Below are positions 35,901-47,837 of a stretch of DNA of 50,134 bases, one piece after another. A program made the translations under genes and the position numbers. Below the pieces are notes generated by a model that saw only the letters and a list, made by a program, of their open reading frames with translations, was not told the DNA's origin and did no database searches. The first letter of the stretch is position 1. Every line of letters starts with the position of its first letter. This stretch comes from Pelagibacteraceae bacterium AG-349-O05. GTDB lineage: Bacteria; Pseudomonadota; Alphaproteobacteria; Pelagibacterales; Pelagibacteraceae. The stretch covers positions 1 through 50,134 of the forward strand of contig QCDE01000007.1 of NCBI GenBank assembly GCA_003281005.1. Direction: 5' to 3'.

Positions 35901-36193
35901 GAACTGCTGAATATATTAGAAAACATGGAATGAAATGTAAAATTATAAATAAAGTTAGTAGTGGAACTCCTCATATAGTCGATGTTTTAGACTCAAAAAA
36001 AATTGCACTAGTAATAAACACTGGGGGTGGAAATAGTGAACACCGACTAAGTGATGCTATAGCTTTAAGAAGAGCAACATTAAAGAATAAAGTCCCATAC
36101 TGTACTAATATGTCAACTGCTCAAGCCTGTTTGGAGGCAATTAAATCTCTTAAGACAAAAAGATTAGAGGTTAATTCACTGCAAGATATTTAG
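32969..36193 (+). CDS. carB: Carbamoyl-phosphate synthase large subunit
   Basis: Synthetase subunit built from two homologous ATP-grasp halves. The first half phosphorylates bicarbonate and has [37 protein letters not shown] and [20 protein letters not shown]. The second half phosphorylates carbamate and has [37 protein letters not shown] and [20 protein letters not shown]. The C-terminal MGS-like allosteric domain follows ([36 protein letters not shown]). Length 1074 equals the E. coli enzyme. It overlaps the carA 3' end and so is translationally coupled. The 3' end is 6 bp from the convergent ATP-grasp gene. Confidence 0.98.
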   Translation: MPKRKDIKKILVVGAGPIIIGQACEFDYSGTQACKALKDEGYKVVLINSNPATIMTDPDVADKTYIEPITLNVLEKILKKEKPDAILPTMGGQTALNLAMEAEKKGILKKYKIELIGANSKAISNAEDRKKFRKNMIDIGLDLPKSEIVNNNNQAARVLKKIGLPAIIRPAFTLGGLGGGIAKTRKDYFKIVKNGLHESPVSQVLVEECLEGWKEFEMEVVRDKKDNCIIICSIENIDPMGIHTGDSVTIAPALTLTDKEYQVMRNASIACLRKIGVETGGSNVQFAINPKNGRMVVIEMNPRVSRSSALASKATGFPIAKVAAKLAVGYTLDELKNEITKVTPASFEPSIDYVVTKIPRFTFEKFSTSPATLGTSMKSVGEAMAIGRNFKESLQKALVSLETGFSGLDRIFDLNKKQIEKKLKETIPNKILLVAEAIRKKIDLKRIYNLSKIDPWFLEQIKEIVDCETQLKTKGLPRDFSEFNRIKSIGFSDKKLSELTKTSEEIVRRKRSALKILPVYKKVDTCAAEFKSFTPYMYSTYQRNFSINSECEADPSNKKKIVILGGGPNRIGQGIEFDYCCCQASFSLRDAGFETIMVNCNPETVSTDYDTSDRLYFEPLKEEYVFNIIKKEQEKGNLIGVIAQFGGQTPIKLAKFLHDNNLPILGTQYTSIDLAEDRDRFRSLLNKLKLKQAESGIAKTFNQAIKIADKIGLPLMVRPSYVLGGRAMEIVHEKNQLKKFVEEAFKAAEENPILIDKFIDHAMEVDVDAISDGKQVHVAGIMQHIEEAGIHSGDSACSLPPVSIKPYLIKEIEDQTKKLAIALNVKGFMNIQFAIKKDEIYVIEVNPRASRTVPFVSKAKGLPLAKIASRIMAGEKLSKFNLKDRSKGMYAVKEAVFPFNKFPNSDLLLGPEMKSTGEVMGFDKNFGMAFAKSQIAAANSLPKEGLAFISLKDSHKDEGLDLAKDLLKLKFKLCATKGTAEYIRKHGMKCKIINKVSSGTPHIVDVLDSKKIALVINTGGGNSEHRLSDAIALRRATLKNKVPYCTNMSTAQACLEAIKSLKTKRLEVNSLQDI

Positions 36194-36199
36194 TAAATT

Positions 36200-37645
36200 C
36201 TAAACATCAACTATCATTGTATCTTTAGATCCTCCACCTTGTGAACTATTTACAATTGTGCTCCCTTTCCTTAATGCAACTCTTGTTAAACCACCAGATG
36301 TTACGTAAATAGATTTTCCACTTAACACAAAAGGTCTTAAATCAACATGTCTTGGCTCAATATTGCTTTCAGTAATTGTAGGAAGAGTTGATAAAATTTC
36401 TAATGGTTGAGCAATAAATTCTCTTGGTTTACTTTTTATTTTCTGAATCATTTCATCTTTTTCTTTTTTTGATGCTCTTGCACCAATTAAAATACCATAC
36501 CCTCCAGACGCATTAGCTGGTTTAACAACTAATTTTGAAATGTTTTCAATAACATAATCTCTATCTTTTTTCTCGTGACACAAAAAAGTTTCAACTTGAT
36601 TTATTTTAGGTTGCTCGCCTAGATAATAAACAATCATTTTATTTACATAAGAGTAAATAGCTTTGTCATCTGCTATACCTGTTCCAATTCCGTTTACTAT
36701 TCCTACGTTTCCTTTTTTCCAACACTTAAAAAGTCCAGGAACTCCAATAAGTGATTCTTTGTAGAATACTTTGGGATCTAAAAAGTTGTCATCCAATCTT
36801 CTATATATACAATCTACTTTAAGTTTACCCTTAACAGTTTTCATGTATACAATATCATTTTCCACGAACAAATCTTTACCTTCAACGAGAGCTATTCCCA
36901 TTTGTTCAGCTAAAAAAGAATGTTCAAAATAAGCTGAATTATAAATGCCAGGAGTAAGTACTACCATGTGAGGATTTTCAGTTCTTTTAGGTATGCATTC
37001 CTCCATACAGTGGTACAATTTATTTGCGTATTGATGTATTGAGGAAACTTTATATCTCGTAAATAATTCTGGAAAAACATCCCTCATAACCATCCGATTT
37101 TCAAGCATATAAGATACACCTGATGGAACTCTCAAATTATCTTCCAAAACCAAGTATTCACCATTTATATTTCTAATAAGATCAATTCCAGAAATGTTTG
37201 ACCAAGCTTTATACTTTGGAGAAAAACCATCACATTCTTTGATATAATATGGTGAATTAAAAACTAATTCTTTAGGAACTACATTATCCTTAAAAATTTT
37301 TTTTTTATTGTAAACATCATCGATAAATAAATTAAGTGCTTTTACTCTTTGTGCCAACCCTTTTGAAATTTTGTTCCATACACGTTTAGGAATTATTCTG
37401 GGAATTATATCTAAAGGCCATTTTTTTTCTTCTGCTCTATTGTTAGCTGCATAGACTCTGAAATTAATTCCTCTTGCGCTAATTGTGCTTTGGCAATTTT
37501 TTTCAATTTCTTGTAATTTTTTCTTTCCATTCCTCTCTAAAATACCAGAAATAATTTTAGCATGTTTTCTTATTTTGCTATCATCAGATATATAACCATC
37601 ATAAGATGACTTTGAGTCGTAATTTTTCCAGAATTGAGTAACCAT
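36200..37645 (-). CDS. Circularly permuted ATP-grasp protein (DUF404/DUF407 family)
   Basis: 481-residue member of the circularly permuted ATP-grasp family that accompanies Anbu, transglutaminase and alpha-E genes in many proteobacteria; it is predicted, not proven, to ligate amino acids or peptides. Family stretches are YDGYISDDSKIRKHAK, ISARGINFRVYAAN, WPLDIIPRIIPKRVW, RNINGEYLVLEDNLRVPSGVSYMLENR, VVLTPGIYNSAYFEHSFLAEQMGI, VDCIYRRLDDNFLDP, LVVKPANASGGYGILIG and ARHVDLRPF-like EPRHVDLRPFVLSG. It is divergent from the Anbu gene across a 110 bp spacer, which ties the two together. The partner genes for alpha-E and transglutaminase proteins are not in the window. Confidence 0.9.
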   Translation of the reverse strand: MVTQFWKNYDSKSSYDGYISDDSKIRKHAKIISGILERNGKKKLQEIEKNCQSTISARGINFRVYAANNRAEEKKWPLDIIPRIIPKRVWNKISKGLAQRVKALNLFIDDVYNKKKIFKDNVVPKELVFNSPYYIKECDGFSPKYKAWSNISGIDLIRNINGEYLVLEDNLRVPSGVSYMLENRMVMRDVFPELFTRYKVSSIHQYANKLYHCMEECIPKRTENPHMVVLTPGIYNSAYFEHSFLAEQMGIALVEGKDLFVENDIVYMKTVKGKLKVDCIYRRLDDNFLDPKVFYKESLIGVPGLFKCWKKGNVGIVNGIGTGIADDKAIYSYVNKMIVYYLGEQPKINQVETFLCHEKKDRDYVIENISKLVVKPANASGGYGILIGARASKKEKDEMIQKIKSKPREFIAQPLEILSTLPTITESNIEPRHVDLRPFVLSGKSIYVTSGGLTRVALRKGSTIVNSSQGGGSKDTMIVDV

Positions 37646-37755
37646 AATATTTAATATTTTAATAAATATTCAAAATACACAAATGCGAAGAATGAATGAC
37701 AGTTATGCTAAAAATAGTTTGTAAAAATGTTTATTTTTAAATATCAATTACACCT

Positions 37756-38481
37756 ATGACATATTGTATAGGTATTAAAACTAATGAGGGTCTTGTTTTT
37801 GCTTCAGACTCAAGAACTAATGCAGGGCTAGATAATGTAAATATATATTCAAAAATGATGACCCATGATGTTGGTGACAGAACTATTGTAATAGTAACTT
37901 CAGGAAATTTAGGGACTTCACAAGCAGTTTATAAATCAATTGAGAAAGATTTAAAAAGCTCAACCGGGATAATGAACTTAAACACATGCTCTGATTTCGA
38001 ACAAATAGCTTCTTATATTGGTTCACTTAATATTGAACACTCCTCACCTCAAGGAATTAATACAGATAATGTCTTACTTGGTTCAACTTTTATAGTTGGA
38101 GGACAAATTAAAGGTCAGCAACACGAACTATATTTAATATATCCTCAAGGAAATTATATAAGACCTGCAGACAGCAAACCTTATCTTGTAATTGGAGAAG
38201 TAAAATATGGTAAGCCAATATTAGATAGGGTTATCAAACCAAACGTATCTATTGGGGACGCATCACGTTGTGCATTAATTTCGATGGACTCAACCTTAAA
38301 AAGTGATTTAACAGTAGGCCCACCAATAGATTTTGCTGTACACAAAAAAGATGCTGAAAGATTAGCTTCACTTGAATGTTTAAATCTTTCTGACGAAACT
38401 TACTCCCGAGTTTGTAACCAGTGGTCAGAGGGAATATTTAAAGTTTTCGATTCGTTTCCCAGATTTGATTGGGAAAAATAA
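37756..38481 (+). CDS. anbu: Anbu-type proteasome-like Ntn hydrolase
   Basis: Member of the Anbu (BPH) family, bacterial relatives of proteasome beta subunits that form open ring-like assemblies. Met is followed by Thr2, the expected N-terminal nucleophile after processing (MTYCIGIKTNEGLVFASDSR). Asp18 in SDSRTNAG and Lys33 in IYSKMM match the proteasome Asp17/Lys33 catalytic positions. Other family features are VIVTSGNLGTSQAVYKSIE and LYLIYPQGNYIRPADSKPYLVIGEVKYGKPILDR. Length 241 residues is typical. Start chosen because the Thr must be residue 2. Substrate unknown. Confidence 0.92.
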   Translation: MTYCIGIKTNEGLVFASDSRTNAGLDNVNIYSKMMTHDVGDRTIVIVTSGNLGTSQAVYKSIEKDLKSSTGIMNLNTCSDFEQIASYIGSLNIEHSSPQGINTDNVLLGSTFIVGGQIKGQQHELYLIYPQGNYIRPADSKPYLVIGEVKYGKPILDRVIKPNVSIGDASRCALISMDSTLKSDLTVGPPIDFAVHKKDAERLASLECLNLSDETYSRVCNQWSEGIFKVFDSFPRFDWEK

Positions 38482-38482
38482 A

Positions 38483-39145
38483 TTATTTAACTTTCCAATC
38501 TGTCTGAAAAGTAACATAGTTTACTTGAATACATCGTCTTTCTTTAACTATTTTTTTCTTTTCCATTCCATGCCAAGTATTTGGTCCACTGGTAAACAGA
38601 TAACCACAGTTATGTTTATAAGGAAGTGTCTTAACCTTCTCTAATTTTTCATTATAAAAATCTGTTCCTAAGTCCTCAGACTCATTTGTTTTGTTAACAA
38701 ATATCAATCCTGACATAAGTTTTTCTTTTATATCACAATGAGGTTTAAGCCAAAAACCTTCTCTATCACATATAACTTCAACTCTTACATAAGAATTTGA
38801 TAAATCCTTGTCTATCATTTTAGATATTGTTTCATATGTTTCTTTAGATTGAAGCTCGTTTATAAATTTTACTAAATTTGGAAATTGAGTGGAGTTTTCT
38901 TTATTTATAAAACATCTAAATTTAATTGCTTTTCCGCCTGAAGCTATACCTTTTCTGTATTGTGCAGCTCCACCATCTATTGCTCTTGTTCCATCATAAT
39001 TAAGATTATGTTTACTGACATCAGGAATGTCTGCTTTAACTATTTCATCAATTGCTTCCTCTGATAAAGCATTGCTATATTCCCAATGATCAAAAGGGAA
39101 ATTGTATTGTTTCGAATTATTTTTAATTGCATTTAAAAATGACAT
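38483..39145 (-). CDS. 2-oxoglutarate/Fe(II) oxygenase-like protein
   Basis: 220-residue protein showing the jelly-roll dioxygenase signature: HxD as His136-Cys-Asp138 (FWLKPHCDIKEKLMSGLIFVN), a distal His192 (GPNTWHGME) and Arg203/204 some eleven residues later for 2-oxoglutarate (VKERRCIQVNYVT). The pattern resembles the prolyl-hydroxylase-like small oxygenases often seen in marine bacteria and phages; the substrate is unknown. It is translationally coupled to the upstream ELM1-family gene (TAATG overlap) and ends one base from the convergent Anbu gene. Fold call by motif, function open. Confidence 0.72.
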   Translation of the reverse strand: MSFLNAIKNNSKQYNFPFDHWEYSNALSEEAIDEIVKADIPDVSKHNLNYDGTRAIDGGAAQYRKGIASGGKAIKFRCFINKENSTQFPNLVKFINELQSKETYETISKMIDKDLSNSYVRVEVICDREGFWLKPHCDIKEKLMSGLIFVNKTNESEDLGTDFYNEKLEKVKTLPYKHNCGYLFTSGPNTWHGMEKKKIVKERRCIQVNYVTFQTDWKVK

Positions 39146-40089
39146 TATGATTGTATTTTTTCTTTAATAATTTTTGCTACTTTATTCGTTTCATCTAATT
39201 TTTGATAGTTCCAATTTTCGATTTCTTCACCTAAGTTTCTAGTAATATTTAATTCTCTGAATAAATTTCTAAAATTCTGAAATCTAACGTCTTTTCTTTT
39301 TGGTAAAATATTAGCAACATAAATTGGTTTTCCAGTCAAAGCAGCTTCAGATATCATTGAGCTAGAGTCACATGTTACAACTATATTTTCCGAAATAGCT
39401 AAAGCTGAAAGATAAGCTTTTTTATCAACATTCATAATCACAGTATGATTTTCTCCAAAAAACTCTTTTGCATAATGTATAGTATTTAATGGTGTTCTCA
39501 TTGAAGGTATCACCACAAGTTGAAAATCATATTTTTTCAACAGTTTGTAAAAAATCGAAAAGATATGCTTCATATTTTTTGTTGAGTAGTCATAATATTT
39601 TGTAGGACCACCCAATATCAAACACCAAACTTTTCTATTATCCTGTCTGATATATGAATTTAAATAACTTCTATTTTCTTCAATCTCATTTTCCGTTAAA
39701 TAGTGAATTGCGCCCTTTGTTTTAATTACATTTGTACCGCTTATCCCATCATGTTCGGGGGCAACAATAAAATCAAAATGATTAAAATCTACCTTTGGAT
39801 CTTGAATATGAATATTTAAAACTTTTTTTTTTGAAATACTTTTTAAGTGGATTGAGGGAATCACGCTTTTTCTTCCACATGAAATAATTACATCAAAATC
39901 AGACTCGTTTATTTTTTTATAAACATTTTGTGATATTGGCGTTAATTTTGGTGGAACAATTTTCCAAAAATTATTTAGTTCAACCTTATGGTGTGTAAAA
40001 TGTATACCTAAGGCTTTTGCTAAACCTTCAACTTGGCTTATCATGCCATGCATTCCTTGAGTTAATAAAATACCTTTTAATTTAGTCAT
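39145..40089 (-). CDS. ELM1-family protein (DUF1022, GT-B-like)
   Basis: 314-residue member of the family named after plant mitochondrial fission protein ELM1, found in alphaproteobacteria. Features are TQGMHGMISQVEGLAKALG at the N-terminus, DVIISCGRKSVIPSIHLK, HIQDPKVDFNHFDFIVAPEHDG, a second-half start WCLILGGPTKYYDYS, and VTCDSSSMISEAALTGKPIYVA, which resembles the nucleotide-sugar pocket of GT-B glycosyltransferases. No membrane segment. Function in bacteria is unproven. Operon with the following oxygenase-like gene; divergent from trxB with only 21 bp between start codons. Confidence 0.87.
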   Translation of the reverse strand: MTKLKGILLTQGMHGMISQVEGLAKALGIHFTHHKVELNNFWKIVPPKLTPISQNVYKKINESDFDVIISCGRKSVIPSIHLKSISKKKVLNIHIQDPKVDFNHFDFIVAPEHDGISGTNVIKTKGAIHYLTENEIEENRSYLNSYIRQDNRKVWCLILGGPTKYYDYSTKNMKHIFSIFYKLLKKYDFQLVVIPSMRTPLNTIHYAKEFFGENHTVIMNVDKKAYLSALAISENIVVTCDSSSMISEAALTGKPIYVANILPKRKDVRFQNFRNLFRELNITRNLGEEIENWNYQKLDETNKVAKIIKEKIQS

Positions 40090-40110
40090 TAATCACTATA
40101 TAGCTTTCAT

Positions 40111-41055
40111 ATGAATCAAAATCCAACTAAACACACAAAAGTGTTAATAATTGGATCTGGTCCTGCCGGATACACAGCTGCGGTTTATGCCGCTCGAGCT
40201 ATGCTAAATCCAATTTTAGTTTACGGTTCAGAACCTGGCGGACAACTGACAACAACCACTGATGTTGAAAATTTTCCAGGATTTGCTGAAGTTATTCAGG
40301 GGCCATGGTTAATGGATCAAATGAAAGAACAAGCAAAAGCAGTTGGAACTGAAATGATTGAAGACCATATTGGATCAGTAAATTTAAAAAGTTCACCATT
40401 TGAAGCAATTGGAGATAGTGGTCAGAAATATACTGCTGATAGTATTATTATATCTACTGGGGCACAAGCTAGATGGTTAAATATAAAATCAGAACAAGAA
40501 TTTAGAGGTTTTGGAGTTTCAGCATGTGCTACATGCGATGGTTTCTTTTTTAAAGATAAAGAAGTTGCTGTAGTCGGTGGAGGAAATGCTGCTGTAGAGG
40601 AAGCAATGTTTCTTACAAAGTTTGCTTCAAAAGTAAAATTAATTCACAGAAGAGATAGTCTAAGGGCTGAAAAGATGCTTCAAAAAAAATTAATGGAAAA
40701 TAAAAAAATAGAAATTATTTGGGATTCAGTAGTTGAAGATGTAATTGGTGATAAAGATCCTAAAAATGTTAAAGGTTTAAAAATTAAAAATGTAAAGACA
40801 AATAATGTAGAAGAATTAAAACTAGATGGTGTTTTCATTGCAATTGGTCACGATCCTGCAACTAAACTTTTTAAAGATCAGTTGGAAATGGACAATGAGG
40901 GTTATTTAGTTACTAAACCAGATTCTACAGAGACAAATGTTCCTGGTGTTTATGCAGCTGGAGATGTAAAAGATAAAACATTTAGACAAGCTGTAACCGC
41001 TGCAGGTATGGGATGTATGGCTGCACTTGAGGCAGAAAAATTTTTATCTCACTAA
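40111..41055 (+). CDS. trxB: Thioredoxin reductase
   Basis: FAD/NADPH disulfide reductase that keeps thioredoxin reduced. It has the FAD loop IIGSGPAGYTAAVYAARA, the redox pair Cys139-Ala-Thr-Cys142 (SACATCDGFF), the NADPH loop VVGGGNAAVEEAMFL with HRRDSLRA, and the C-terminal FAD motif GVYAAGDVKDKTFRQAVTAAGMGC. Length 314 is standard. No ribosome site is evident before the ATG; a TATATA at about 40097-40102 lies immediately upstream, so a very short leader is possible. Confidence 0.97.
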   Translation: MNQNPTKHTKVLIIGSGPAGYTAAVYAARAMLNPILVYGSEPGGQLTTTTDVENFPGFAEVIQGPWLMDQMKEQAKAVGTEMIEDHIGSVNLKSSPFEAIGDSGQKYTADSIIISTGAQARWLNIKSEQEFRGFGVSACATCDGFFFKDKEVAVVGGGNAAVEEAMFLTKFASKVKLIHRRDSLRAEKMLQKKLMENKKIEIIWDSVVEDVIGDKDPKNVKGLKIKNVKTNNVEELKLDGVFIAIGHDPATKLFKDQLEMDNEGYLVTKPDSTETNVPGVYAAGDVKDKTFRQAVTAAGMGCMAALEAEKFLSH

Positions 41056-41058
41056 AAA

Positions 41059-41472
41059 ATGAAATTAAATTGGATTATTTTTGTAACTGGATGGATGTCA
41101 TTCAGAGCAGTTGGGTCAGGTTTGTTTTTGTTTTGGATTTTTACCGAAAATGAACGTTCAGCACCATCCGAATGGATAATTCCTTTTGTGGGTGACTTTT
41201 TTATTGGGATAACTGCTTTATTTTTAGTTTACCACATTATAAAAAAACCAAGCACTATACTATGGGGTCTTTTGCTGTCTTGGAATGTGATTGGTTTGTT
41301 AGATTTAATTGGGGCAATAAATGTAAGTTTTGCTGCTCCTTATGGACCTATACCAGAAATAGGATTTAATGAATTGGTTGTAAGATTTATTTTAAGTTTG
41401 AATACATTATTTCAGATTTCTTGTATTTACTTATTGTTTCATAAAGACATAAAAGAATATTTTAAATTTTAA
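41059..41472 (+). CDS. Small integral membrane protein, unknown function
   Basis: 137 residues with four predicted membrane segments (about 4-27, 40-62, 66-88 and 107-128), Trp/Phe-rich, ending in a charged tail KDIKEYFKF. I do not recognise the family. It begins 3 bp after trxB, so the two are co-transcribed, and converges on the following minus-strand gene with a 3 bp gap. The loop AAPYGPIPEIGFNELVVRF is the most polar, possibly conserved part. Confidence 0.8.
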   Translation: MKLNWIIFVTGWMSFRAVGSGLFLFWIFTENERSAPSEWIIPFVGDFFIGITALFLVYHIIKKPSTILWGLLLSWNVIGLLDLIGAINVSFAAPYGPIPEIGFNELVVRFILSLNTLFQISCIYLLFHKDIKEYFKF

Positions 41473-41475
41473 AAA

Positions 41476-42132
41476 TTAATTATTACTAATTTCCACTATT
41501 TCATTAGACTCGAATACTTGTTGTCTAAAATCACCATTAGAAATTTTAATCATTGCTTTTGCAACTTTTTCAGATTGAATTGGTTTCATTTTTTTTAATG
41601 GTCCTAAAAACAAAGGTGATAATAATTTAAATATAAATATTCCTATTTTCTCCCCTAATCTTTTTTCTTTTCTGTCTCCTAATAAAAAAGAAGGCCTCAT
41701 TATTCCAAGTTTTGGAAAATTAAGTCTCTTTAACTCCTCTTCAACTTCACCTTTAAACTTTAAATAATCTCCTGAGCTTTTTGGATCTGCATAACCAGAT
41801 GAAACAAAAAAAAACGAATTTACTGAATTTGATTTAGCTATTTGTGCAATTTGTTTTGGAATTTCAAGCTCAACCCTTCGATACTGATTTTTATCAGGCG
41901 AATTTTGTTTAGTTGTACCAATACAATAAAAGCAATCATCTCCTTTGATATCTTCTTTGTGATTTTCTAAATTATTAAAATCAGTTCTAATAATCTCTAA
42001 TTTTGGATCATTAATTAAAGGTTCTGAACGAACAAATATCTTTATTTTATAATAATTATTATTTTTAAATAATTGATTAAGAAGATGCCCACCAATCAAA
42101 CCGGATGGACCAAAAACTAAGGCTGTTTTCAT
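41476..42132 (-). CDS. NAD(P)-binding atypical SDR, HTATIP2/YwnB-like
   Basis: 218-residue Rossmann-fold protein. Nucleotide loop VFGPSGLIGGHLLNQLF (GxSGxxG), then a beta-alpha-beta with FVRSEP, DDCFYCIGTTKQNS, FFFVSSGYADPKSSGDYLKFKGEVEEEL (Ser and YxxxK-like Tyr/Lys) and the downstream IMRPSFLLGDRKEKR. This matches the HTATIP2 (TIP30)/oxidoreductase group; the substrate is not known. Three bases separate it from the aldose epimerase gene upstream, so the two may form an operon. Confidence 0.85.
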   Translation of the reverse strand: MKTALVFGPSGLIGGHLLNQLFKNNNYYKIKIFVRSEPLINDPKLEIIRTDFNNLENHKEDIKGDDCFYCIGTTKQNSPDKNQYRRVELEIPKQIAQIAKSNSVNSFFFVSSGYADPKSSGDYLKFKGEVEEELKRLNFPKLGIMRPSFLLGDRKEKRLGEKIGIFIFKLLSPLFLGPLKKMKPIQSEKVAKAMIKISNGDFRQQVFESNEIVEISNN

Positions 42133-42135
42133 TTA

Positions 42136-43104
42136 CTAATCAATTTTGATTTTTGTGAAGCATGTATAGCTTTTATTTGGTTTTATTAAAGTACTAGGAA
42201 ATCTTTTTTTATTTGGAGAGTCAGGATAGTATTGAGTTTCTAAACAAACTCCTTGGAATGGAGACAATTTTTTTTTATATTTAAGATGCTGAGCTGTGTA
42301 AAGCTGAAGTCCTGGTAAATTAGAAAAAAAATCAATTTGTATTTTACTCTTTTCGCTCTTAAGCGACGCTATATAATTTTTTGAATTTTTTTTTACTGCG
42401 AAAGTTGTATCAAAACCTTTTAGTTTTTTTTTATCCTTACTCTTTGAAAACAAAATTAATTTTTTACCGATGTTCTCAAAATTAGTAAAATCATAAAGAC
42501 CTTTGTTTACTTTTTTAATTTTTCCAGTTGGAATTAAATACTTATTAGTTTCTAAATATTTTTTAGAATTAAGAGTCAAATAATGATCGAAAATTTTATT
42601 TTTTTTATTTTTACTTAAATTCCAATAACTATGATTCGTTAAATTTACATGAGTATATTTATCTGATTTATATTCATAATTTATATTCAAATATTTGTTA
42701 TGTAGCTGATAAGTACAATTTACCAACAAATTTCCAGGAAAACCCTGATCCAAATCTTTTGACTTTATTTGATAAACTATTTTATTTTTTGTTTGTTTTA
42801 TTTTTTTCCAAGGAAGTATGGCGAAACCTTTCTTTCCACCATGTAGTGTGTTTTTTTTTTCATTTTTGCTCAATAAAAAAATTTTTTTTCCTATATTAAA
42901 TTTTGAATTTGCTATTCTTCCTGCATATCTTCCACATGTAGCTCCGACGCTAAAATTTTCAAATTTATAATTTTCTTTAGATCCTAAATTTAAAACTAAA
43001 TTTATTTTTTTTAATTTATGATAAATCTCATAAAGACTAGACCCATAATTTACAGTCCTTACTCTTAAGTACCTGTTTTGAATTTCTGAAATTACAGCTT
43101 TCAC
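42136..43104 (-). CDS. galM: Aldose 1-epimerase family protein
   Basis: Mutarotase interconverting alpha and beta sugar anomers. Family positions are visible: Arg/His region CGRYAGRIANSKF and NTLHGGKKGFAILPWKK, second His in LTNHSYWNLS, Asp in GFDTTF, and catalytic Glu in GVCLETQYYPDSPNKKRFPSTLIKPN. Length 322 residues. Very Lys-rich, in contrast to the flanking aminotransferase. The exact sugar cannot be told. Lies 19 bp after aatA. Confidence 0.88.
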   Translation of the reverse strand: MKAVISEIQNRYLRVRTVNYGSSLYEIYHKLKKINLVLNLGSKENYKFENFSVGATCGRYAGRIANSKFNIGKKIFLLSKNEKKNTLHGGKKGFAILPWKKIKQTKNKIVYQIKSKDLDQGFPGNLLVNCTYQLHNKYLNINYEYKSDKYTHVNLTNHSYWNLSKNKKNKIFDHYLTLNSKKYLETNKYLIPTGKIKKVNKGLYDFTNFENIGKKLILFSKSKDKKKLKGFDTTFAVKKNSKNYIASLKSEKSKIQIDFFSNLPGLQLYTAQHLKYKKKLSPFQGVCLETQYYPDSPNKKRFPSTLIKPNKSYTCFTKIKID

Positions 43105-43123
43105 TAAAATTAAATTTTATTAA

Positions 43124-46512
<3,389 letters not shown>

Positions 46513-46531
<19 letters not shown>

Positions 46532-47268
46532 TTATTACTGGTGGAGCAACCAGAATTGGAGCTGCAATTGCAAAAAAATTATCTGGCACAAACAAAGAAA
46601 TATTAATTCATTTCAATAAATCAAAATTAAAAGCTAAAAAATTAAAAAAAGAATTAGAAGGCAATGGTACTAAGGTTTACCTTGTAAAAGGTGATTTGAG
46701 TAAAGAAAAAGACGTAAATAAAATTGTTAAATATGCCAAATTAAAATTAAAATATTTTGATTGTTTAATAAACAATGCTTCTTTATTTGAAAATGATAAA
46801 ATAGAAAACTTCACAACAGATGGTTGGGGTAAACACTTGAGAACGAATTTAAGAACACCTGCTTTATTATCTAAAGAATTTGCTAAAAATACAAAAGGAA
46901 TAAATAATAATATAATAAATATAATTGATCAGAGAGTCTTTAAACTTACTCCTTACTTTTTTTCATACACTATAAGTAAGACTGGCCTTTATACTCTTAC
47001 CAAAACAAGTGCTATGAGCTTAGCTCCAAAAATAAGGGTCAACGGAATAGCTCCAGGACCTACCATAAAAAATCAAAGACAGTCTGAAAAACATTTCAAA
47101 AAACAGTATTTAGCAACCCCTTTAAAAAGACAAGTTGATGTAGAACAAATATGCAATGCCGTTGACTTTTTTATAAAAAATAGATCTATTACTGGACAAG
47201 TTTTAGCTATTGATAGTGGACAAAATTTAAACTGGCAAACACCAGATATTATGGGAGGAAAAGAATGA
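46513..47268 (+). CDS. FolM/pteridine-reductase-like short-chain dehydrogenase
   Basis: 251-residue SDR. The nucleotide loop is TGGATRIG (9-16), the TGxxxRxG form typical of pteridine reductases rather than TGxxxGxG. The catalytic region has Asp139 (NIIDQR) where most SDRs have Ser, plus Tyr152 and Lys156 (SYTISK), again the PTR1/FolM pattern. NNASLFEND and VNGIAPGPT are also present. It is followed, after one tiny gene, by folB, which supports a role in reducing dihydrofolate or dihydromonapterin. Overlaps uvrB by 19 bp; stop overlaps the next ATG (ATGA). Confidence 0.85.
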
Positions 47269-47408
47269 AAAAAATTAATCCTTTTCTTGCAGCAGCAATA
47301 ATTTTGATTGGTGGTTTTTTTGCATTTAAAATAATGTCATTTTTAGGTTGCTATGTACGTATTGAGGATGGAAATGCATGTTGGAGTCTTACTATTTTTT
47401 GGAACTAA
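47265..47408 (+). CDS. 47-residue single-pass membrane protein, unknown
   Basis: ATG at 47265 overlaps the SDR stop (ATGA), with a strong Shine-Dalgarno GGGAGGA at 47253-47259; the TAA at 47406-47408 is 3 bp before folB. The product has a basic start (MKKINPF), one hydrophobic helix (about 8-28) and a short C-terminal part with two cysteines (GCYVRIEDGNACWSLTIFWN). It lies snugly between two coding genes and fills the gap completely, so it is probably real. No family recognised. Confidence 0.7.
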   Translation: MKKINPFLAAAIILIGGFFAFKIMSFLGCYVRIEDGNACWSLTIFWN

Positions 47409-47411
47409 ATA

Positions 47412-47837
47412 ATGAAAAAAAATAATTTAAAAATTGTAAAAATTGATAAAAATAAAACTTTATTTAATTATGAGAAAAAAATACTAATTAATGAGTTAAT
47501 TTTAGATTTAAAGCTTGGTTATTACGATTTTGAAAAAGAAAAATCACAGAAAGTTAAATTTAGTCTTGAAATAGACTATGAGGACAAAAAACCCTCAAGC
47601 GACAAAGACATAAAATCCATTGTTAATTATGGAACTATAGTAAAATTAATTACGAAACTTGTAAAAAAGAAACATTATAATTTCCTAGAAACATTAGCAG
47701 AAGCTGTTTTTAATGAACTATTTAAAGACAAAAGGATTGCTAAAATAATGTTAAAAATTGAAAAATTAGAAATCTTAAAACAGTGTTCATCTGTTGGTAT
47801 TCAAATTACCAAAAAGAGGAGCCATGATAAGCTCTGA
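47412..47837 (+). CDS. folB: Dihydroneopterin aldolase FolB
   Basis: Folate pathway enzyme converting dihydroneopterin to 6-hydroxymethyl-dihydropterin. The tunnelling-fold family is recognisable from [29 protein letters not shown] (with the active-site Tyr/Glu region), [34 protein letters not shown] (LETLAE, substrate Glu) and a C-terminal [14 protein letters not shown]. At 141 residues it has an N-terminal extension of about 20 residues. Overlaps uvrC by 14 bp. Confidence 0.88.
   Translation: MKKNNLKIVKIDKNKTLFNYEKKILINELILDLKLGYYDFEKEKSQKVKFSLEIDYEDKKPSSDKDIKSIVNYGTIVKLITKLVKKKHYNFLETLAEAVFNELFKDKRIAKIMLKIEKLEILKQCSSVGIQITKKRSHDKL

Noticed and set aside
37646..37755. Promoters in the ATP-grasp/Anbu spacer
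   Set aside because: Several TA-rich hexamers can be paired at about 17 bp (for example TTGTAA with TATCAA), but in such AT-rich DNA none stands out enough to annotate.
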